Below the pieces are notes generated by a model that saw nothing but the letters and a program-made list of their open reading frames with translations, did no database searches and had not been told where the DNA came from. From Plakobranchus ocellatus (Eukaryota; Mollusca; Gastropoda; Plakobranchidae), in NCBI GenBank assembly GCA_019648995.1, contig BLXT01006012.1:141307-171862 (forward strand): a stretch of DNA of 30,556 nucleotides, in the 5' to 3' direction. Position numbers and translations under genes: made by a program. Position 1 is the first letter of the stretch, and each line of letters begins with the position of its first letter. This document shows, piece after piece, positions 26,499 through 30,556 of the stretch.

Positions 26499-28256
26499 GT
26501 AAGTCTTGTTGAAACTGCTAGACTAAAAGATGGATGTGAAATTTTAAAATTGTTCACCTGTCGTATGTATATGTGTATATTTATATGTATTGCAGTTTCA
26601 CGGTCAATACAGATTCTGTAGTGTATGTGTTTATGTGTAGTGTAGCTTAGAGTAAATGTGTGATTGGTCAGATTCGAAAACTGGGAGTATTGAGGTATAT
26701 TGTGAACAGAGATGCCATTCCTCTGCTTATGGATAATCCATCAGAGACTATTGTTGAATTGTTTCAGTTTCTCTCTCTGTATCTCTTTTTTTTTTAAACT
26801 TGCCTTCAAAAAATTTATTTAGTTTCTTCTGTCTTATTTTTTTATTGGAGAGGGGGAAGGACATCTTTTACTGATCTAGCCTGGCGTGAAAAGTATCATA
26901 TAAGAGTGCTTAAATTAATGTGGTTTATCCATTTTTCACATTGCAAAAATGGCATCTCTGTGTTATCAGTTCATTTTTGTACACTTGGCTTAGTGTGAAT
27001 AACTTGTAGGTCAGAGGTTGGAGGCCTTCACTGCACACAAAAATAGTGGATAATCTTGGTTTTAATCTGCATTTGTCCCAAGCACTTATTTTATATCTTG
27101 ATTAGCAGAGTGATCACTTTGATGTGTTTTCTACTCAGAGAATGTAGTTCTTGATCACTTTTCTTTCATTTGTTTTTTCAAATTGTCTAGTCTTCATTAG
27201 AAGTAAATGTAGTTGTATGGATGTTCAATTCCTAAGTCCTTCAATAGTTAAAAATATAGTTTGTTTTTTTACATAATAGTATATTCACCTTAGAAATGTA
27301 GAACCTGAAAATTAATGTTACGTGTAATTAGAAATGTATTCAATGGTTATGACATTCTGTTCACATTAATGTGTTGAAAAATAACTCACAGTGCAGTATG
27401 TGGTTGGTTTTGTCTTAATTGTAACAAAAAAAAACTAAACAAACCAAAACTAAGTTTTTTTAACATTATTACCTGTATTGCAATCTCATAGAATGAAATG
27501 CTGGAAAACGAGCTCTGCAAATATGCATTGGATTAGAAGGTTTACTGATTGTCCTAGTTTTCTTAAACTGCTAAAATAATCCCCCATCTTACACAAAGCA
27601 TGAATGCGTTTTCTTTATTAAAGATTGATTTCAATGGGCGTAGAGTCAGTTTCTGATATTTTAACTCAGCAGCTAAAAGTTGAGAAACATTGTGTGATAT
27701 GTGACGTGTGTAAATGAGAAGAAACAAAAAAAGCTTAAATAGTTGTAAGGGTATGGGCGGAGGTGGGTCCAATCATCTTTCTTGGTATATCTTTTACCAA
27801 TCAAGCGTGTGGCATCTTTTACTCGACACATTTAACCTGGTTAGCCTTGGTGTGGATTATTGGTCTTTGCGCTCCATGATTGAAAATGATGGCCACTGTA
27901 GTTTTTACCTGTATGCCAGGTCAGGCAAAAGAAAGAAAGCCATTGGATAATTATGATTGGGCTTTTGTAGCCTTTTGATGTGTATCTTTGTGTGATGAAT
28001 GTAGATGTAAGTGTACGTTTCCATAGTTAAGATTTGATGTTTAAGGAAAAATATAAAACAAACTTAATATGTAGTGCAATATTTTAAAAGAAAGTGAACA
28101 AGAAAACGAAAAGTGAGAGAAAAAAATCATTTGATAAAAGAAAGAGATATTCTTCAGACATTTTGTATTGCAATCAAATACCTGATAACATAATGTTAAT
28201 GAAAGATTAACGAAATCAGAAACAGGAGGAGATAGATAAGGTATTTCACAGAAAAA

Positions 28257-28300
28257 GAAAAAAGATATTTCTTATCTTGAAAAAAGATATTTCTTATCTT
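28257..28300. repeat. 22-base perfect tandem duplication with internal hairpin
   Basis: Two identical adjacent 22-base units (28257-28278 and 28279-28300), each starting gaaaaaagatatttcttatc. Each unit contains aagata and tatctt arms around tttct, so it can fold into a small hairpin. Confidence 0.93.
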
Positions 28301-30010
28301 GACCTTCCTTGTGTTTATGCTGTACTATGATAATCCAAAAAAAATAAAGTTCAGGTAAGTAGCCAAAAAAAAGAAAAGCCAGCAGTGAACATCTTTCATA
28401 TCAATATTTCCTAACCATCACCGTGTCTTATAGATAAGATTCATTGTTTTGGTGACCAATATCATAACCATACATTCCTCAGACTGAACGTCTAAAATCC
28501 TCAAGAGTCCTCTTGGACTTTGTAACAATCATTCTCAATACCTCATGGTTTTCAGACTTCCTGAAGTGTCTCTCTGAGTTCCATGCCTACCCCCACTCTT
28601 GTGTGTTCCTACCTCATCTTTTGTCTGCCTCTTCATTTTCTCCCTGGATTATGCTCTGCAAGATGGTCTTAACAAAGCCTGTTGAAAATGAATGTGTTCG
28701 TATCAGTATCTTATGATCAGTGTTAAAAATTTTACAACCTTACAATTTCACTGTGACCTATATATTTTTTAGAAATCAATTGAAATGCAGGTGTCAGCTT
28801 TAGTGGCTTTTTTTTTGTGTGTGTGCCAAGAAACTTTATAACACTAGAAAGAATAAAAAATGAAAACATTCATGGTTAATTGAAAGTAAACTGTAGTTAA
28901 ATCTTAAGAACAGTAAAATGCAGTGTGTTCTGTTAATTAAAATTTGCTTAAGAGAGGATACTCATTAATTCAAATTTTCAATTGAATTGACTTTATCAGT
29001 GAAAGTGAAGCAGGAGAAATATTTAAAAAATTGAATAAACCTGGATGTCTGATTTAGTGACTCTAGTGCTGTACAATATATGCTTTTTGATTAAAGAGCA
29101 TGGGTTTGGTTTTTTTCATGAAAGGGTGTCATAAATAATATAATCTCTATCACTCCTGCATGTCATTGTCAGCCTCATATCTTGCCACTCTTGGAGGCTT
29201 GATAGTGCTTCTCCAGTTTGCTCTATCTTTGCTCTTTGGGAGATCTGTATTTCCAGGCCAGGGAATGGTAAAAGCAATTTAAAAGATCCAAAGTTCTAGG
29301 CCAGGAGACTTAATATAACCAATGATGAAAGTTTGTTGTCCAGGTCATGGGTCAATTAAAAACAATGTCGGAGATTGATGGTCAGCCTCTTCTTCTCTTC
29401 AATTAGCTTTGCCTGGAAATTTTGATTACTGTCGTCAAATGAGTCTCTTTTGTCTTTTAAAAGCATTGCTGATGTATTTCAATTTTCTCTTTTTGTTGAT
29501 AGACAGCAGTCTAGGCCTACCCAATTCTTCCATTGAATCATTATTCAGTTTTCTGTCCATCTATGTAAGTCTCTTGATTTGTCAATAAAATACAAATCGG
29601 CCATTGTTGTATTGTCTTTTTTATTTTTCATATCCCACACCCTTAGAGCATATGGGCTGAGCTAAACAAAAACATATATCAATCTCTTTCTTATTTAAAG
29701 GCTATAAAAATTTTATTTTGTTTCAAACTTTGGTAAGATGTCCATATGTTCTTTGACAAAGAGCTGTTGCGGAGCTACAAAGTACTTAAGGTTTGGGCCT
29801 CAGAATAAGCATTGTGTTGGTGTGCGTTTTGGTAACAGTGATTCTCCTGGATGAGGTATATATATAATATATGTATGGACGTGTGGGTATTGCCAGAAGA
29901 ACAATTTTCAGTTGGTGTTAAGATTACTCTGCCGTTTGCGATGCATGCTTAGGTTGTCAGTCTGTAGGACATCTCATGTTGTGTTCACTTTTATCATTTA
30001 TTAAGAATAC

Positions 30011-30028
30011 AAAAAAAAAAAAAAAAAA
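30011..30028. repeat. A18 homopolymer
   Basis: An eighteen-base A-run with no AATAAA-type signal shortly upstream. A second A-run of fifteen bases lies at 30224-30238. Confidence 0.9.
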
Positions 30029-30524
30029 GGCCACCAATACAAAAATGAACAAAGGGCAAAAGAAAACAAAAAAGAGACAAAAGTAAAAACTAATGAAATC
30101 AAAAGGGCAAACTAAACCATAAAGAAACTGAGTTAATATGTACCCTATTAAACTTGAATTGTCCATGTCTACTAATTTCACTCATTGAGACCGTATGGCA
30201 TGAGATTTGTTTTCCTGTCATGTAAAAAAAAAAAAAAATCAATAAGACCAGATGTGCCTTCTTAAAAACAGTTTGTAAAAGTTAGTCAGTACTTACTCAT
30301 GTGTGTTTAGCATGGATCCGTTTTATGTAAATCTACTTTATGTGAACATGTTTTTCCATACCCTTTCTGAAAAATCACCCCATCTTGAGCTTAAATTTCT
30401 CAAATTTCCTTGGTTGGCTAAGCAAAAGGGAGGGGCAATTTACTGTTTATTCCCAAGAGTTATATATTTTATATAAGCATAATTAATTTATTTTTGTTGA
30501 CATCCCAGCAAATGCCTGCCCATG

Positions 30525-30556
30525 TTTTTTTTTTTTTGTTTTTTTTTTGGGGGGGG
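30525..30556. repeat. T-run and G-run at the window edge
   Basis: T13, one G, T10 and then at least eight G to the last base. It echoes the T-G junction at 19720. The run may continue beyond the window, and its length is unreliable. Confidence 0.85.

Larger units (their letters stand above)
23926..30556 (+). other. long intron or 3' side of the DMXL gene, running off the right edge
   Basis: 6.6 kb with no confident exon on either strand. The family's remaining WD-repeat exons (about 300 residues in vertebrates) and the stop codon are not here, so they should lie to the right. The region holds tandem repeats at 25093 and 28257, an A10-T13 tract, long A-runs at 30011 and 30224, a T/G homopolymer end, and an exon-like island at 26415. 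Scattered open frames (for example 28513-28716 and 29957-30181 reverse) are low-complexity or unconserved. Confidence 0.6.

Noticed and set aside
30011-30028. A18 run as a processed pseudogene or SINE tail
   Set aside because: No body of a retroposed sequence and no flanking target duplication could be recognised.
29957-30181. Reverse-strand Phe-rich open frame resembling membrane segments
   Set aside because: It is produced by the A18 run and neighbouring A-rich sequence read on the other strand.
1-30556. Search for CRISPR arrays, tRNA or rRNA genes, operon-like clusters or a novel multi-gene system
   Set aside because: None is visible. The window is a single intron-rich animal gene, and the repeats present are simple or two-copy.

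Overview
This is a window of animal nuclear genomic DNA. Short exons have spliceosomal GT-AG borders and sit between AT-rich introns full of T- and A-runs and simple repeats. There is no bacterial-style gene packing, and there is one assembly gap (361 N). A single gene on the + strand accounts for every confident coding segment. It is the metazoan DmX-like / Rabconnectin-3 alpha gene (DMXL1/DMXL2 family; Rbcn-3A in flies; distant homologue of yeast Rav1). Intron density and base composition suggest a lophotrochozoan, perhaps a gastropod mollusc, but that is a low-confidence inference from style, not from a marker sequence.

Layout: 1-385 is the end of an upstream intron. From 386 to 23925, 26 exons (e1-e26) can be placed. 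Joined, they give 6429 nt, or 2143 codons, with reading phase preserved at every junction and no internal stop. Residue numbers in this annotation count from the first visible codon. The visible protein starts inside the amino-terminal WD-repeat region (e1-e4), continues through the WD-repeat end and the Rav1-like core (e5-e11), an acidic linker and conserved helical region (e12-e18), a second acidic linker and conserved block (e19-e23), and the segment leading into the carboxy-terminal WD repeats (e24-e26). The true start codon with the first exons, and the carboxy-terminal WD-repeat exons with the stop codon, lie outside the window. The N gap falls in the intron between e18 and e19 and probably hides no exon. 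The last 6.6 kb (23926-30556) holds no confident exon and is read as one long intron with several repeats and one unproven exon-like island.

Function (family knowledge): DMXL/Rabconnectin-3 alpha pairs with WDR7 (Rabconnectin-3 beta) and Rogdi in the metazoan RAVE complex, which promotes assembly of V1 onto Vo of the vacuolar H+-ATPase. That supports acidification of synaptic vesicles, endosomes and lysosomes, and affects Notch signalling.

I found no second gene, RNA gene, CRISPR array or intact transposon, and nothing that looks like an undescribed biological system. The points worth a second look are a GC-AG intron, a nine-base pair of alternative donors, an 84-nt in-phase exon-like island in the last intron, several private tandem repeats and palindromes, and two weak traces of old repeat coding sequence.
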